Below the pieces are notes generated by a model. The model searched no databases and had not been told where the DNA came from. It saw only the letters and a program-made list of their open reading frames with translations. A stretch of DNA of 55,303 bases, from NCBI GenBank assembly GCA_003166875.1, contig PMUN01000359.1, positions 1,974 to 57,276 on the forward strand. The letters are read 5' to 3'. Below, in pieces: positions 1 to 9,721 of this stretch (positions are counted from its first letter, which is position 1; every line of letters starts with the position of its first letter). The position numbers and the translations under genes were made by a program. The stretch comes from Bryobacterales bacterium (GTDB taxonomy: Bacteria; Acidobacteriota; Terriglobia; Bryobacterales; Bryobacteraceae).

Positions 1-38
1 CTGCCGCCTGCCGCCTGCTTCCTGCGGCCTGTCCTACT
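1..38. repeat. Heptad-periodic array (CTGCCGC units) ending in a stop codon
   Basis: ctgccgc ctgccgc ctgcttc ctgcggc ctgtcct; TAG of the minus-strand serine hydrolase at 34-36. Confidence 0.75.
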
Positions 39-1395
39 GGATCTTCTTCGCCTTCTGATCCGCGCCGCCTTGATGCAGTATCAGACTCGTCACCGCCCCC
101 TTCTCATCCTTTGAGAACGTGATCTGCGCGTCCACCACCTTCAGAAAGAAATCCGCTTCCTTCTCCGCGAATATTTCGAATCTCGGTTGATCGGTAGCTT
201 GCGCAAACAGCCGAGCTTCCTCGCGCGTGATCTTGATCTTGAAAGTGGGCGCCAATTCGTATTCCCCCACGTAACTTTCCAGGATCTTCGGATCCAGCGC
301 AATCTCAACTCGTTCTTTGGGCGCTGAAAATTTGCCCAGCGGATATTGGCTTTCCAGAATGTGGTAACCCATGTCGTCGATGTCGAAAAAAGTGTTGCAG
401 AGAACCACCACGCCAGTTTTCTTGGCTGGAACGAAACCTGCGAAAGATCGATATCCGGCTGTCCCGCCGTTATGCCAGTAGATGTCCGTCCCGAATTTGT
501 GGAACACGTGCCAGGCCATGGCAATCTCGAGATCTGGCGTTCCGGTTTCCCGATGGACCGACCGCATGCGGCGCATGGCGGCCTTGAGCGGCGTATCGGT
601 CAGCTCCAGATTCGCCGCCAGGAACTTCAGCATGTCATTTGCGGTTGAGCGCAGCGCGCCCGCGCCCGCTAACGCATCCAGGTCCCAATTCTTCACCGGA
701 TTCAGTCCAGTATCATGACCGACGGCCAGCCGTTTTTTCTGCGAATCCGAAAGCGTAACCGAGCTGTTGGTCATACCCAGCGGCTCCAGTATCCGGCTTC
801 GGACCAGTTGCTCATAGCTCATGCCGGCCTTCAATGAAAGCGCATGTCCCAGCAGCCCAACTGCCAGGTTGGAATATTCGTATTTCTCGCCGATGTCCCG
901 CTGCAGCTTATAGCCGGACAGGAACGCGTACAACTTCGGCGGGTCGTAATCGGCGTACGGATTGGCCATATCCGCCGGCTTCATATTATTCGGCAGGCGT
1001 GGCAGACCCGAGATCTGCATGGAAAGATCCAGCAGCGTAATCTGGCGGCCATTGCGGCTCGGCACCGTCACCGAAGCTGGCAGGAACTTCGACACAGGAT
1101 CGTCCAGCTTCACTTCGCCCCGCTCCACCATGTCGGCCAGGATCAGCGACGTGAATACTTTGGTGATGGAACCGATTTCGAACACAGTGTCGCCATCGGG
1201 CTTCTCATCGCGATCTTTAGCTAGCTTGCCGTAGCCGATAACGGCGCGGCCCTTGTCGTCTATGGTCCCGACTACGATCCCGACGGCCTTTTTGCCGAGA
1301 TCGATGCGGTTCTCCAGAGTCGAGCGTATCTCGCTGGAATCCGCGCCCAGCAGCACGGGTACGATCATAACAATCGCTGCCAATGATTTCTTCAT
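34..1395 (-). CDS. Beta-lactamase/class C serine hydrolase family protein with signal peptide
   Basis: 453-aa ORF; signal peptide MKKSLAAIVMIVPVLLGA; SITKVFTSLI (SxxK), YEYSN (YxN) and HNGGTAG motifs. Confidence 0.9.
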   Translation of the reverse strand: MKKSLAAIVMIVPVLLGADSSEIRSTLENRIDLGKKAVGIVVGTIDDKGRAVIGYGKLAKDRDEKPDGDTVFEIGSITKVFTSLILADMVERGEVKLDDPVSKFLPASVTVPSRNGRQITLLDLSMQISGLPRLPNNMKPADMANPYADYDPPKLYAFLSGYKLQRDIGEKYEYSNLAVGLLGHALSLKAGMSYEQLVRSRILEPLGMTNSSVTLSDSQKKRLAVGHDTGLNPVKNWDLDALAGAGALRSTANDMLKFLAANLELTDTPLKAAMRRMRSVHRETGTPDLEIAMAWHVFHKFGTDIYWHNGGTAGYRSFAGFVPAKKTGVVVLCNTFFDIDDMGYHILESQYPLGKFSAPKERVEIALDPKILESYVGEYELAPTFKIKITREEARLFAQATDQPRFEIFAEKEADFFLKVVDAQITFSKDEKGAVTSLILHQGGADQKAKKIQ

Positions 1396-1985
1396 TTCGC
1401 CACTCCTTCTTCTCCAACTAAAACCGCCAGTTCCCGGCGCTTCCGTTCCAGGTAGCGGACGCCCGGCCCCTCATCCAACCACCACGCAAAAGCGCTCCCC
1501 GCCGTTATAACAATCACTACCAGTGCGAATTTAATATTCTTACCACCATTCACCCGATATGCGATGTCGTAAAGCAACAGGCCCAACCACATTGGAAGAA
1601 TAAACCAATACTTCACGCCCTTCGCCAGCCGGATCTGCGAATCGTAGCGTCCCACCAACGCTTGCCGGTACGCGCCCAAGGTCTGCTCCGGCACTGGCTT
1701 CCGCGAGATCCTGGCATAGCGCCGCACATAAAAGATAAACCAAACGCCGCAGGCCACCAGCCACACATCGGCCACGCGTTCCAAAGTGTTCCCCGCGCGC
1801 ACAGCGAACCAAGAATAAACAACTATGACGACCAACATCGCCACGATGTTCCGAAGGTCGCGGCGACGATTCATGCGGTCCAAATTGCGGCTTCTCCGCT
1901 GCAGCTCCTGCAACAACTCGCGCTGATTAATCGCCTCGCTGATATCCGACTGCCAAAGTTGCCGCAGTTCATCGGTCGGTGTCAT
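1392..1985 (-). CDS. Hypothetical membrane protein encoded with an ECF sigma factor
   Basis: 197-aa ORF with several hydrophobic segments; 4-nt overlaps with both neighbours on the same strand. Confidence 0.75.
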   Translation of the reverse strand: MTPTDELRQLWQSDISEAINQRELLQELQRRSRNLDRMNRRRDLRNIVAMLVVIVVYSWFAVRAGNTLERVADVWLVACGVWFIFYVRRYARISRKPVPEQTLGAYRQALVGRYDSQIRLAKGVKYWFILPMWLGLLLYDIAYRVNGGKNIKFALVVIVITAGSAFAWWLDEGPGVRYLERKRRELAVLVGEEGVAK

Positions 1986-2500
1986 TTTCTTACCTCCTGC
2001 TTACGGATCACATCGGTCAAACGATCGCGAATGCGGCTCAAGCGGCTGGCGATAGCGCTTTCAGAAAGTCCCGAGACTTCTTCAATCTCCTGGTAACTCA
2101 AACCTTCCAGGTGCAGCACAATAATTTGCTTGTCGACCGGCGCCAATTCCTGAATCGCGGCCAGCAGCGCCTCCCGCCGCTCCTCCACCACTAACACGTG
2201 GTCCGGATCACTCCATCGGCCCACTCGTTCCACCGAATCAGGCATGGGCAACTCTCGTGTGTCCCGCCTACGCCGTGATTCCAACGTTGATATCGCGATA
2301 TTGTGCGCAATCCGGTACAGCCACGTCCGCTCGCTAGAATCTCCCCGAAAGCGCGGCAGCGCCTGCCAAACCCCGAGTGCAATCTCCTGGAACAAATCCT
2401 CGCGCAGCCCCGGATCAGCTTCATAGGAATTCACGAGCCGCCGCAGCGCAGGCTGATATTGCTCGATAATCCCGAGGAACCTGGCTTGTTCCGATCGCAT
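1982..2500 (-). CDS. RNA polymerase sigma-70 factor, ECF subfamily
   Basis: DLFQEIALGVWQALPRFRGDSSERTWLYRIAHNIAI (region 2) and LSYQEIEEVSGLSESAIASRLSRIRDRL (region 4); likely start MRSEQ. Confidence 0.9.
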   Translation of the reverse strand: MRSEQARFLGIIEQYQPALRRLVNSYEADPGLREDLFQEIALGVWQALPRFRGDSSERTWLYRIAHNIAISTLESRRRRDTRELPMPDSVERVGRWSDPDHVLVVEERREALLAAIQELAPVDKQIIVLHLEGLSYQEIEEVSGLSESAIASRLSRIRDRLTDVIRKQEVRK

Positions 2501-2540
2501 TCTAAATAGATAGTCCCGCGAGCGGCGGAAACCTTGCAAA

Positions 2541-2590
2541 GTTTCTCGACTGCGCCCAACGAGAAACGAGAAACGAGAAACGGGTTTTTA
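2541..2590. repeat. Heptad tandem array (ACGAGAA x3+) with an inverted GTTTCTCG arm, next to a stop codon
   Basis: aacgagaaacgagaaacgagaaacggg; gtttctcg at 2541-2548 pairs with cgagaaac; TAA of the minus-strand gene at 2588-2590. Confidence 0.75.
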
Positions 2591-4234
2591 AAGCTTCTCC
2601 CCCAACAGCGCTTTGAGCCGATCGTATCCAGCCCGGCTCACCGGAAGCTGCGTGCCGTCCGACAACACCGCTACGCGGCTGTCCTTGGCGTATGGTTCTA
2701 TCTTCGCCACGCGCTCCAGGTTCACGATGGTGGAACGGTGAATGCGCACGAATCGCTCGGGATCGAGCGCAGATTCCAGGCTCGATATAGTCTGCTGCTT
2801 GAGGTAGTTTTTGCCCCGGCTGTGCAGTTCCACGTAATCGTCCTGTGCCTCGGCATAATCCAGCCGGTCCACCGGGATGATGTGCACCCGCGTTCCATCC
2901 TTAACCACGATGCGTTGCAGAAATTGCTGCGGAGGCCGGGCGGCCGCAGCCAGCTCCATCGCCGGAGGCAGCTTCTCGCCCAGCCGCTGGCGCGCGCGCT
3001 CCAGAGCTTTTTCGAATCGCTCCAGGCTGAATGGCTTCAGCAAATAATCCACTGCGTGCGCGTCGAAGGCCTTCATCGCATATTGATCGAATGCTGTCAC
3101 GAAAATCACGGCCACCTCGTTGCCGATCAATTGCAGCACCTCGAAGCCGTCCAGCTTCGGCATCTGCACATCCAAAAACACCAGGTCTGGTTTATGTTCG
3201 GAAATTGCCTTCACAGCTTCGAAACCATTACCGCATTCCGCGACAACATCAATGCCCGGACTTGATTCCACATACTCCCGCAGCAGCGACCGCGCCAGTT
3301 CCTCGTCATCCACGATCACCGCCGAGATTCGCCGCCGCGCGTCTTTCGAGGAACCATCCGCCACCGCCGCGCTCTTCTGCGATCCCGAATCGCGCTCCAG
3401 GTTCTTCAGGTCCACCATCAGCTCCCGCGCCGATTGGTACCGCCGCTCTCGATCCTTCTCCAGGCACTTCCGCACCGTTCGCTCCAGCTCTTCGGGAACT
3501 TCGTAATTGAAGCGAGCCATCGCATCCGGCTGCGCTTGCAGAATGCGCGCCATCGTTTCGGTAGAATTCGCGCCGCTGAACGGCAGCCGTCCGGTGGCCA
3601 TCTCGTACAGCACTACGCCCAGACTGAAAATATCGGAGCGATGGTCCACGTCCCGGCCCAGCACCTGTTCCGGACTCATGTATTCCACCGTCCCCACCAC
3701 CATCCCGGCGCTCGTCAACAATTGCGTGTCTTCCGAATTCCGCGTGGATTTCTCCCGCTTTGCCAGTCCGAAATCCAGAACTTTCACGTGCCCACGCGGC
3801 GTCAGCATTAGGTTGGCGGGTTTGATGTCGCGATGCACGATTCCCTTCTGGTGCGCATCGTCCAGCGCGTCAGCCACTTGAATGCCAATCGGGAGAATCT
3901 CCGAAATCTTCATCGGACCCTCGCGGATCAAATTCGTCAGTGGCACGCCCTCCACGTACTCCATCGCCAGAAACCACAGGTCGCCGTCCTGGCCGATTTC
4001 GTGGATGTAGGCGACGTTGGGATGTGTGAGCGCCGAGGCCAGCTTGGCTTCCTGCACGAAGCGATGCATACGGTCCGGGTCTGAGGCGACATCGGGCGGC
4101 AGAACTTTCAAAGCCACCCGACGGCCCAGCCGCGTGTCATCGGCCAGATAGACAGCGCCCATGCCGCCCTGCCCCAAGCGCGAGACCACGCGGTAGTGCC
4201 CAATCAGCGCACCAGGCGCCAACGAATCAGCCAT
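2588..4234 (-). CDS. Ser/Thr protein kinase fused to a receiver domain and a LytTR DNA-binding domain
   Basis: Kinase: [39 protein letters not shown]; receiver: [32 protein letters not shown]; Lyt[33 protein letters not shown]...[12 protein letters not shown]. Start chosen at MADSLAPG (4234), since the upstream ORF extension lies in a repeat. Confidence 0.92.
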   Translation of the reverse strand: MADSLAPGALIGHYRVVSRLGQGGMGAVYLADDTRLGRRVALKVLPPDVASDPDRMHRFVQEAKLASALTHPNVAYIHEIGQDGDLWFLAMEYVEGVPLTNLIREGPMKISEILPIGIQVADALDDAHQKGIVHRDIKPANLMLTPRGHVKVLDFGLAKREKSTRNSEDTQLLTSAGMVVGTVEYMSPEQVLGRDVDHRSDIFSLGVVLYEMATGRLPFSGANSTETMARILQAQPDAMARFNYEVPEELERTVRKCLEKDRERRYQSARELMVDLKNLERDSGSQKSAAVADGSSKDARRRISAVIVDDEELARSLLREYVESSPGIDVVAECGNGFEAVKAISEHKPDLVFLDVQMPKLDGFEVLQLIGNEVAVIFVTAFDQYAMKAFDAHAVDYLLKPFSLERFEKALERARQRLGEKLPPAMELAAAARPPQQFLQRIVVKDGTRVHIIPVDRLDYAEAQDDYVELHSRGKNYLKQQTISSLESALDPERFVRIHRSTIVNLERVAKIEPYAKDSRVAVLSDGTQLPVSRAGYDRLKALLGEKL

Positions 4235-4253
4235 GACCTCCTCTATGTTACCC

Positions 4254-4343
4254 GTGGGGCAGGTTGGCAACCTGCGCGCCGATTGACAATCGGCGCAACT
4301 CAGGCGGGTTACCAACCCGCCGCAGGATTCCATCCTGCCCCAC
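4254..4343. repeat. 90-bp multi-hairpin palindromic element enclosed by GTGGGGCAGG/CCTGCCCCAC
   Basis: 10-bp terminal inverted repeat enclosing CAGGTT-GGC-AACCTG, GCGCCGATT-GAC-AATCGGCGC, GGCGGGTT-ACC-AACCCGCC and GCAGGAT-TCC-ATCCTGC. Confidence 0.9.
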
Positions 4344-4349
4344 ACACAG

Positions 4350-5465
4350 TTACTTCCGGCCGCTTCGTCCCTCCAGCAAGGCGTCCAGGCGATTGAAGGA
4401 ACCCTCCCAAAACGCGCGTGGCCCGCAAGGCAAATCCACGGTCACCACGAATACGTTGCCGGTGACAACGGTATCGATCCGAGCCTGATTCTCGTACACT
4501 GCCCGCAATCGGTTACGAACATTCTGCAGCCCCAGCCCATGCCGCTGCGCCGCGGGAGCGTCCGGATCAAACTCATTCTGGATGGTCACCTGCAACCAGC
4601 CCTCCTCGCAATGCGCCTCCAGACGAATGGTTCCCCCCTCCACCAGGCCCGCGATTCCGTGCTTCACGGCGTTTTCCACCAGCGGCTGCAGAAACAGCGG
4701 CGGCACCGTGCAATCGTCGCAAGCGGAATCCGTTTTGAGTTCAATCCGCAGTCGCGAGCCAAACCGCACTTGCTCCACTGCCAGGTACGCCTGCGCCAAG
4801 GCCAACTCGTCGCCGAACGAAATGCTCTGCCTCTCGCCCAAGCTAAGCGTGTTGCGCAGGAAATCCGATAGCTTGATGCACATATCGCGTGCGCGAAGGC
4901 CGTCCACGGTGGCTAGCGCTGCGATGGAGTTCAGGCTGTTGAACAGAAAGTGCGGATTGATCTGCGCCTTCAGAGCTTTTATTTCCGCTTCCCGCGCCAG
5001 CGTCCTTGCTTCGTGTTCGCGCGTCTCGGACTCTTTGGAGGATTCCACCGAGAGCAGAACATAATGCAACGCCACCGAGAGCAGGTACAGCAGCACTCCG
5101 ATGCCAAAGACCAGCGGAAGCTGGGGGCTGAACCGTTCGTTGATCGTCGGATAATACCGGCTGAGCCCTAACCCCAGCACCTTCGCCAGCACAATCCAAA
5201 ACAGAGCGGCAACCACGGCCGCCGCCATATGGTTGCCCAGCAATTTCGGAAGCTGCGCCGGGCCCAGCGGCAGAAACCGGCACATATACCAAGGCGCCAG
5301 ACATACGAATGAGTAAAACAGCGCCAGCGGCAACGCCAGAATGCTCGCCTCCAGCCAACTCAACCTCCCGGTGATTGTTAGCAGGTAACCCAGCAGGCCG
5401 CCCAACGCAGCCCAAATGAGCAAATAGAGGGTAATCCTGCCTTTGGTGGCAAGCAGCGGATGCAT
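4350..5465 (-). CDS. LytS/YehU-type sensor histidine kinase
   Basis: N-terminal TM segments; [20 protein letters not shown] (His_kinase); [16 protein letters not shown] and [11 protein letters not shown] (HATPase). Confidence 0.92.
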   Translation of the reverse strand: MHPLLATKGRITLYLLIWAALGGLLGYLLTITGRLSWLEASILALPLALFYSFVCLAPWYMCRFLPLGPAQLPKLLGNHMAAAVVAALFWIVLAKVLGLGLSRYYPTINERFSPQLPLVFGIGVLLYLLSVALHYVLLSVESSKESETREHEARTLAREAEIKALKAQINPHFLFNSLNSIAALATVDGLRARDMCIKLSDFLRNTLSLGERQSISFGDELALAQAYLAVEQVRFGSRLRIELKTDSACDDCTVPPLFLQPLVENAVKHGIAGLVEGGTIRLEAHCEEGWLQVTIQNEFDPDAPAAQRHGLGLQNVRNRLRAVYENQARIDTVVTGNVFVVTVDLPCGPRAFWEGSFNRLDALLEGRSGRK

Positions 5466-5479
5466 AAAAACTGGCCTGG

Positions 5480-6232
5480 TTAATTATCTACCTTGGCTGC
5501 GCCGAACACCGCGGTACCCGTAATTATGAGTTGCGGTGTCTTTACGCCAGGATCGACACGTGGAGGCAGGGTCTTATCCTCGAACGCTCCGAAAATGCCG
5601 GCGCCTTTCATCTCCACGCGCCAGTTCTCCGGCACGCGAATGTCGACGCCGCCGAACAGTGCATTCACGTCGATTACCGCCTGATCGCCGGCGATACCCG
5701 CCTTGCGAAGATCGATTTTTACTTCACCGAATACCGCCGTCGCTTCGCAGCCTTTGAAGTCCTGCGAGTCGACCTTCCGCTTCACGCTGCTGAAGATGGC
5801 CCATGAGCCGAGCACCCCGTCGGTAGTGGTGGAAGCGGCGGTTGGCACGCCCTCCAGGGTCCTCCTCCGATCCATCGCGCGCAACAGCATAAAGACACCG
5901 AACCCAATCACCGCGAGCGGCCAAATAAGCTCCGAAACGTCGAAATCGAAGATGAGAATGTGAAGATTGTCGAGTAAGAAGGCCACGCCGATCAGCACCA
6001 TCAAGCCCCCCCACACCTGCCCGCCCGGGCGCCGGCTCTCCAAAACCTTCGAAATCCCAAAGCCAATCAGGATCACCGGCCAGAACCGCCATATGTCGTA
6101 TACCCGGACGATTCTGAGATTATCGAGGAGAATGACCAGCCCGATCGCGACGATCAGGGCGCCGATTACGATTCCGGAAAGCCCGGAGTGGCCCCGGAAG
6201 CCGCCACGGTTATCAAATCGCTGTCTGTCCAC
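5480..6232 (-). CDS. LiaF-like membrane protein (LiaI/LiaF-type TM region plus C-terminal cell-wall-active response domain)
   Basis: Repeated IGLVILLDNLRI...FWPVILIGFG / GVAFLLDNLHI...IWPLAVIGFGVFMLLR pattern; C-terminal VFGEVKIDLRKA...FGGVDIRVPENWRVEMKGAGIFGAFEDKT. GTG start proposed. Confidence 0.82.
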   Translation of the reverse strand: MDRQRFDNRGGFRGHSGLSGIVIGALIVAIGLVILLDNLRIVRVYDIWRFWPVILIGFGISKVLESRRPGGQVWGGLMVLIGVAFLLDNLHILIFDFDVSELIWPLAVIGFGVFMLLRAMDRRRTLEGVPTAASTTTDGVLGSWAIFSSVKRKVDSQDFKGCEATAVFGEVKIDLRKAGIAGDQAVIDVNALFGGVDIRVPENWRVEMKGAGIFGAFEDKTLPPRVDPGVKTPQLIITGTAVFGAAKVDN

Positions 6233-6308
6233 GATTCGATAGTAGCAGCCACCGCCACAAGCTTCGACCAAATATCGGTGAACGGCGGTCCGGGGCCGGT
6301 AAACGTAG

Positions 6309-6327
6309 GACAAGTCTCCGACTTGTC
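6309..6327. repeat. Short palindromic element GACAAGTC-TCC-GACTTGTC
   Basis: 8-bp perfect stem with 3-nt loop just downstream of the DUF429-PdxH ORF stop. Confidence 0.6.
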
Positions 6328-6332
6328 AGATC

Positions 6333-7724
6333 TTACGGCGCCAGCCGCTCCACGATCCACCGCCCGCTAGCCTTCCGCGAATATCGCAACCGGTCGTGTA
6401 GCCGATTCGCGCGCCCCTGCCAGAACTCAATCGTATCCGGCCGCAGCCGGTACCCTCCCCATCCCGGCGGCGCCGGAATGTCCTTTCCGGCGTAGCGTGA
6501 CTCCAGCTTTTCGATTCTCCGCTCCAAAACGTCGCGGCCGGGGATCACCGAACTCTGCCAGGATGCCCACGCGCTCAACTGCGCTCCACGCGGACGGGTG
6601 CGAAAGTATCGCTCGGTTTCCGCGTGCGAAGTCTTCCCCACGTCGCCCGTCACACGGACCTGGCGCTCCAGTTCCGGCCAGTAAAAGACCAGCGAAGCGC
6701 GAGGATTGGCAGCCAACTCGCGCGCCTTCAGGCTTCGATAATTGGTATAGAAAACGAAGCCGCGGGAATCGGCCTCTCTGACAATCACCATTCGCGCCGA
6801 AGGCTGCCCTTCAGACGAAACGGTGGCCAGCGCTACTGCACCCGGTTCCGCGATACCGGCCACGCTTGCCAGAGCATACCATTCTTCAAATTGTTTGATC
6901 GGATTGGCGTCGGCGCTAGGTTCGTCCAGTACAATAGTCTTGGCGCGTTGCCTGTGAGGAACAATAATGTACCCCAGCCTCGAGTTCCCGAGAACCTCGT
7001 TACGCTCGCGTCCCCAGTACCACCAATGCGCGGCGATATACGCGGCTAGCAGCGCATCCAGCTGATCTTCGACAGCCTTCAACGCGCGGCCCGCGTGCGG
7101 AATCTCGGGCAGCTCGGTTAGCTCGAGTTTTGGAACCAGCAGGGGAAGCCGCTCCAAGATCAGCGCGCGCAACCGGTTCAACTCGATTACACGATCCGCC
7201 AGTCTCCCTTTTTTGTATTTAACGATGCGGTCCAGCAGGAAAAGTTGAACCGATGCAGCGTGGGGATGGACTTCGATCTGGAACCGCCCGCTGCCCTTCG
7301 GCGCCCATTCATCGCCGTGGCCGAAACCCATTTTGCCCAGCGCTGAGGAAAACCCGGTTGTCCGCTTCCAAAACGTGCGCGCCCGGCTAGCCGGATAGGC
7401 ACCCGCGTGATACTTACCGTAAAGAGAATGCGCAAGACGGTCCGCGATCCGCATGCCTGACACATTCGGAATCACGATGGGCGCGTCGATGCCGATTCCA
7501 GTATCGGCTGTCGCCTCAGCCGTCACCCAACGCAGCACATCCCCCGGAAGCCTGAGGCGACCGAGTGCAGCAAGGTGCAGCGTTCCGCCGGCCCAATCAA
7601 GAGCCGCAACGCCGCTGGGCTGGTTCTCCCACCCGAAGTCAATCCCGAGGAAGCGCAGACACCTTATTCTAGACTGAGCCGCGACCGGAAGGAAGCGCCA
7701 CCACGACAGCGGCAGGTTTGCCAT
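6333..7724 (-). CDS. DUF429 (predicted RNase H-like) domain fused to a pyridoxamine 5'-phosphate oxidase domain
   Basis: N-term FLGIDFGWENQPSGVAALDW, GIGIDAPIV, IEVHPHAASVQLFLLDRIVKYKKGR; C-term EPGAVALATVSSEGQPSARMVIVRE, GFVFYTNYRSLKARELAANPRASLVFYWPELERQVRVTG, WGGYRLRPDTIEFWQGRANRLHDR. Start uncertain because the 5' end lies in a repeat. Confidence 0.82.
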   Translation of the reverse strand: MANLPLSWWRFLPVAAQSRIRCLRFLGIDFGWENQPSGVAALDWAGGTLHLAALGRLRLPGDVLRWVTAEATADTGIGIDAPIVIPNVSGMRIADRLAHSLYGKYHAGAYPASRARTFWKRTTGFSSALGKMGFGHGDEWAPKGSGRFQIEVHPHAASVQLFLLDRIVKYKKGRLADRVIELNRLRALILERLPLLVPKLELTELPEIPHAGRALKAVEDQLDALLAAYIAAHWWYWGRERNEVLGNSRLGYIIVPHRQRAKTIVLDEPSADANPIKQFEEWYALASVAGIAEPGAVALATVSSEGQPSARMVIVREADSRGFVFYTNYRSLKARELAANPRASLVFYWPELERQVRVTGDVGKTSHAETERYFRTRPRGAQLSAWASWQSSVIPGRDVLERRIEKLESRYAGKDIPAPPGWGGYRLRPDTIEFWQGRANRLHDRLRYSRKASGRWIVERLAP

Positions 7725-7765
7725 CCATCACGCTCCCTGCCGGTCGCGGCTCGGTTTCGTCTAGA
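7668..7765. repeat. Imperfect palindromic element, copy 1 (77-bp core 7676-7752 with TCTAGAC/GTCTAGA outer arms)
   Basis: GAGCCGCGACCGG...GGTCGCGGCTC; matches 16612-16688 in length and terminal sequence. Confidence 0.88.
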
Positions 7766-8318
7766 TTCTCGATGCCGGTCGATCGCTCATCGCATAGTCA
7801 GCAGCGGCTTCTCCCGCCGTGCCGATCTCTTCCGCCCCGGTCTGCTCCAGGATCGTCTTGCCGCGCTTCACCCACTCGGAGCTATCGCAGTGCACGGATA
7901 GCAGAATTCCCCCGGACTTCACGCGACCCTCGTAGCGCTTCGCTTCGTATTCCGGTATTCCCATCCCAATCAGCGCTCCAGCAACGCCGCCCACGGCTCC
8001 GCCCGCACCAGCTCCAGCCAACAGCCCCATGATAGGACCCGCTGCGATGAATGGTCCAAGCCCCGGAATCGCCAATGCACCGATACCCGCCAGCCATCCC
8101 AGTGCGCCTCCAATTACGGCTCCGGACGCCACGCCAGTCGTCGCACCCTCGGGAGCTTTGGTGTCCTTCTTGTGAACAAAATCCTTGGTGCCCACGTTCT
8201 CGGGCATCAGGACAGAAATATCCGTGCCGCGAAAGCCCGCGGCCCTCAACGCCTCCAAGCCACCGCCCAGTGCCACGGTGTCCCGGTAAATTCCATAAAC
8301 AGCTGTATTCTTACTCAT
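7761..8318 (-). CDS. Glycine-zipper/general-stress-like protein
   Basis: 185-aa ORF; N-terminal GIYRDTVALGGGLEALRAAGF, then Gly/Ala-rich hydrophobic region. Confidence 0.7.
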   Translation of the reverse strand: MSKNTAVYGIYRDTVALGGGLEALRAAGFRGTDISVLMPENVGTKDFVHKKDTKAPEGATTGVASGAVIGGALGWLAGIGALAIPGLGPFIAAGPIMGLLAGAGAGGAVGGVAGALIGMGIPEYEAKRYEGRVKSGGILLSVHCDSSEWVKRGKTILEQTGAEEIGTAGEAAADYAMSDRPASRI

Positions 8319-8342
8319 GATTTCATCTCCTGAAGTGATGGA

Positions 8343-8693
8343 CTATCTCGACCCGCTCCCCGTCACGGTCAGCTCGCTAGTCACCTTGCCCTGGCCCGCG
8401 ATCTCGGTCGCCTTGTCTTCGATGGACTTCTTCTCGTCATCGGATTTGACAGTCCCCCGCAGCGTCACCATGCCATCCCGGCTGATGATCTTAACGTTGT
8501 GGGCAGCGATAGACAACGACTTATCGGAGACCACGGATTTCCGAATCTTCTGGGTCAACTCGCGGTCGGCCTTATTCGATTTTTGCGAATCGGCTGTGAC
8601 CTGCCCCGGATCCTGCGCGGCCACAGTAAACCCACCCGCAGCCGCGAATAGTTGACAAGCTAAAGCTAATTTTGAAAAACGTTTGCGCTTCAT
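8343..8693 (-). CDS. BON domain (OsmY-like) secreted protein
   Basis: Signal peptide; LTQKIRKSVVSDKSLSIAAHNVKIISRDGMVTLRGTVKSDDEKKSIEDKA. Confidence 0.88.
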   Translation of the reverse strand: MKRKRFSKLALACQLFAAAGGFTVAAQDPGQVTADSQKSNKADRELTQKIRKSVVSDKSLSIAAHNVKIISRDGMVTLRGTVKSDDEKKSIEDKATEIAGQGKVTSELTVTGSGSR

Positions 8694-8820
8694 GCGGATG
8701 GACTATGCAAGAGCATGGCCACGTGCACAAAGCGCTGAATTTGTTCTTGGAGAGAGGACGCTAAAGGCCGCGAGGCAGGAATTATTTTCCCTGCCTAACG
8801 GTAAGTAACGGTGAGAGCCG

Positions 8821-8899
8821 GGAGGCAGGAAGCAGGCGGCAGGCTGCAGGCAAACCGAAATGCTCCGCTCTGCAGCCTGCCGCCTGCGTCCCGCCTCCC
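8821..8899. repeat. Heptad-periodic inverted repeat next to a stop codon
   Basis: gggaggcaggaagcaggcggcaggctgcaggc...ctgcagcctgccgcctgcgtcccgcctccc; both arms have period 7; TGA of the next gene at 8901-8903. Confidence 0.85.
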
Positions 8900-8900
8900 G

Positions 8901-9719
8901 TCACTTCGCTTTTCGAATATAAATATTCCCGTTGAAAGTAGTGAGTTGAATCTCCGGTCCGCCCCCATTGATTAACCCATATGTCGCCTTATCGAACTGC
9001 ACACGATACTTGCCGAGCTTACCGTGCCCGGAGCCGGAGTCCTCTACAATCGGCCTGCGCGACGACGCGTCCACCTTGATGTCGAAATCGCTATAGACCT
9101 CGCCATTGTCGCTCTTCAACTTCACCTTCGCCTTCAAGTCGGCCGGCATCGTGACGTCGATATCGCCATTGAGCGAGCTGAACGACATGGGCTTGTCCGC
9201 GGTCACCTTGTCCAGCGTCACCAGCACGCGGTCGTTCAAGGCATGCACGATGGCCGAACCCGAAATATGCGTGGCCGTAGCCTTTCCATTGGTCACGTCA
9301 ATCTCGACGTCTCCCACAATATGGTCCACCGAGATTTCGCCACCGTTCACGTCGTGCAGCTTCAAAGACGTGTCGAACGGCACTTGAATATTGATTTCGA
9401 CGTTCTCGTTGAGCGACCGCGTGCCCACCGTCACGACATTGTCGGATTCCTCCACCGAGAGGCCGCTGCCGCCAATATCGATCCGGTGCATCCCGTCCGA
9501 TCGCTCGGCAGGGCGCCTGTGCCTGCCGCCCTCGCCACGCGCTTCCACGATGGCTTCCTTGCCGTTATAGCCTTTCACCGTGATGCTGCCGTTCAACACC
9601 GACGCTTTCAGCATCTTCGGCCGCGATGGATCGCTGAAGGGAACGTTCACGCGATCCGGTGGTTCCTGCGAAAACGCCGCGCCGGCCGCGAATATAAAGA
9701 GAAGTGCTAGCTGTTTCAT
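8901..9719 (-). CDS. DUF4097-family secreted protein
   Basis: MKQLALLFIFAAGAAFSQ signal peptide; beta-helical repeats LNGSITVKGYNG, VNGGEISVDHIVGDVEIDVTNGKATATHISG, SLNGDIDVTMP. Confidence 0.85.
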   Translation of the reverse strand: MKQLALLFIFAAGAAFSQEPPDRVNVPFSDPSRPKMLKASVLNGSITVKGYNGKEAIVEARGEGGRHRRPAERSDGMHRIDIGGSGLSVEESDNVVTVGTRSLNENVEINIQVPFDTSLKLHDVNGGEISVDHIVGDVEIDVTNGKATATHISGSAIVHALNDRVLVTLDKVTADKPMSFSSLNGDIDVTMPADLKAKVKLKSDNGEVYSDFDIKVDASSRRPIVEDSGSGHGKLGKYRVQFDKATYGLINGGGPEIQLTTFNGNIYIRKAK

Positions 9720-9721
9720 AA

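Noticed and set aside
2534-3265. 243-aa plus-strand ORF
   Set aside because: Antisense to the well-supported kinase/LytTR gene with no recognisable domain; shadow ORF of a GC-rich gene.
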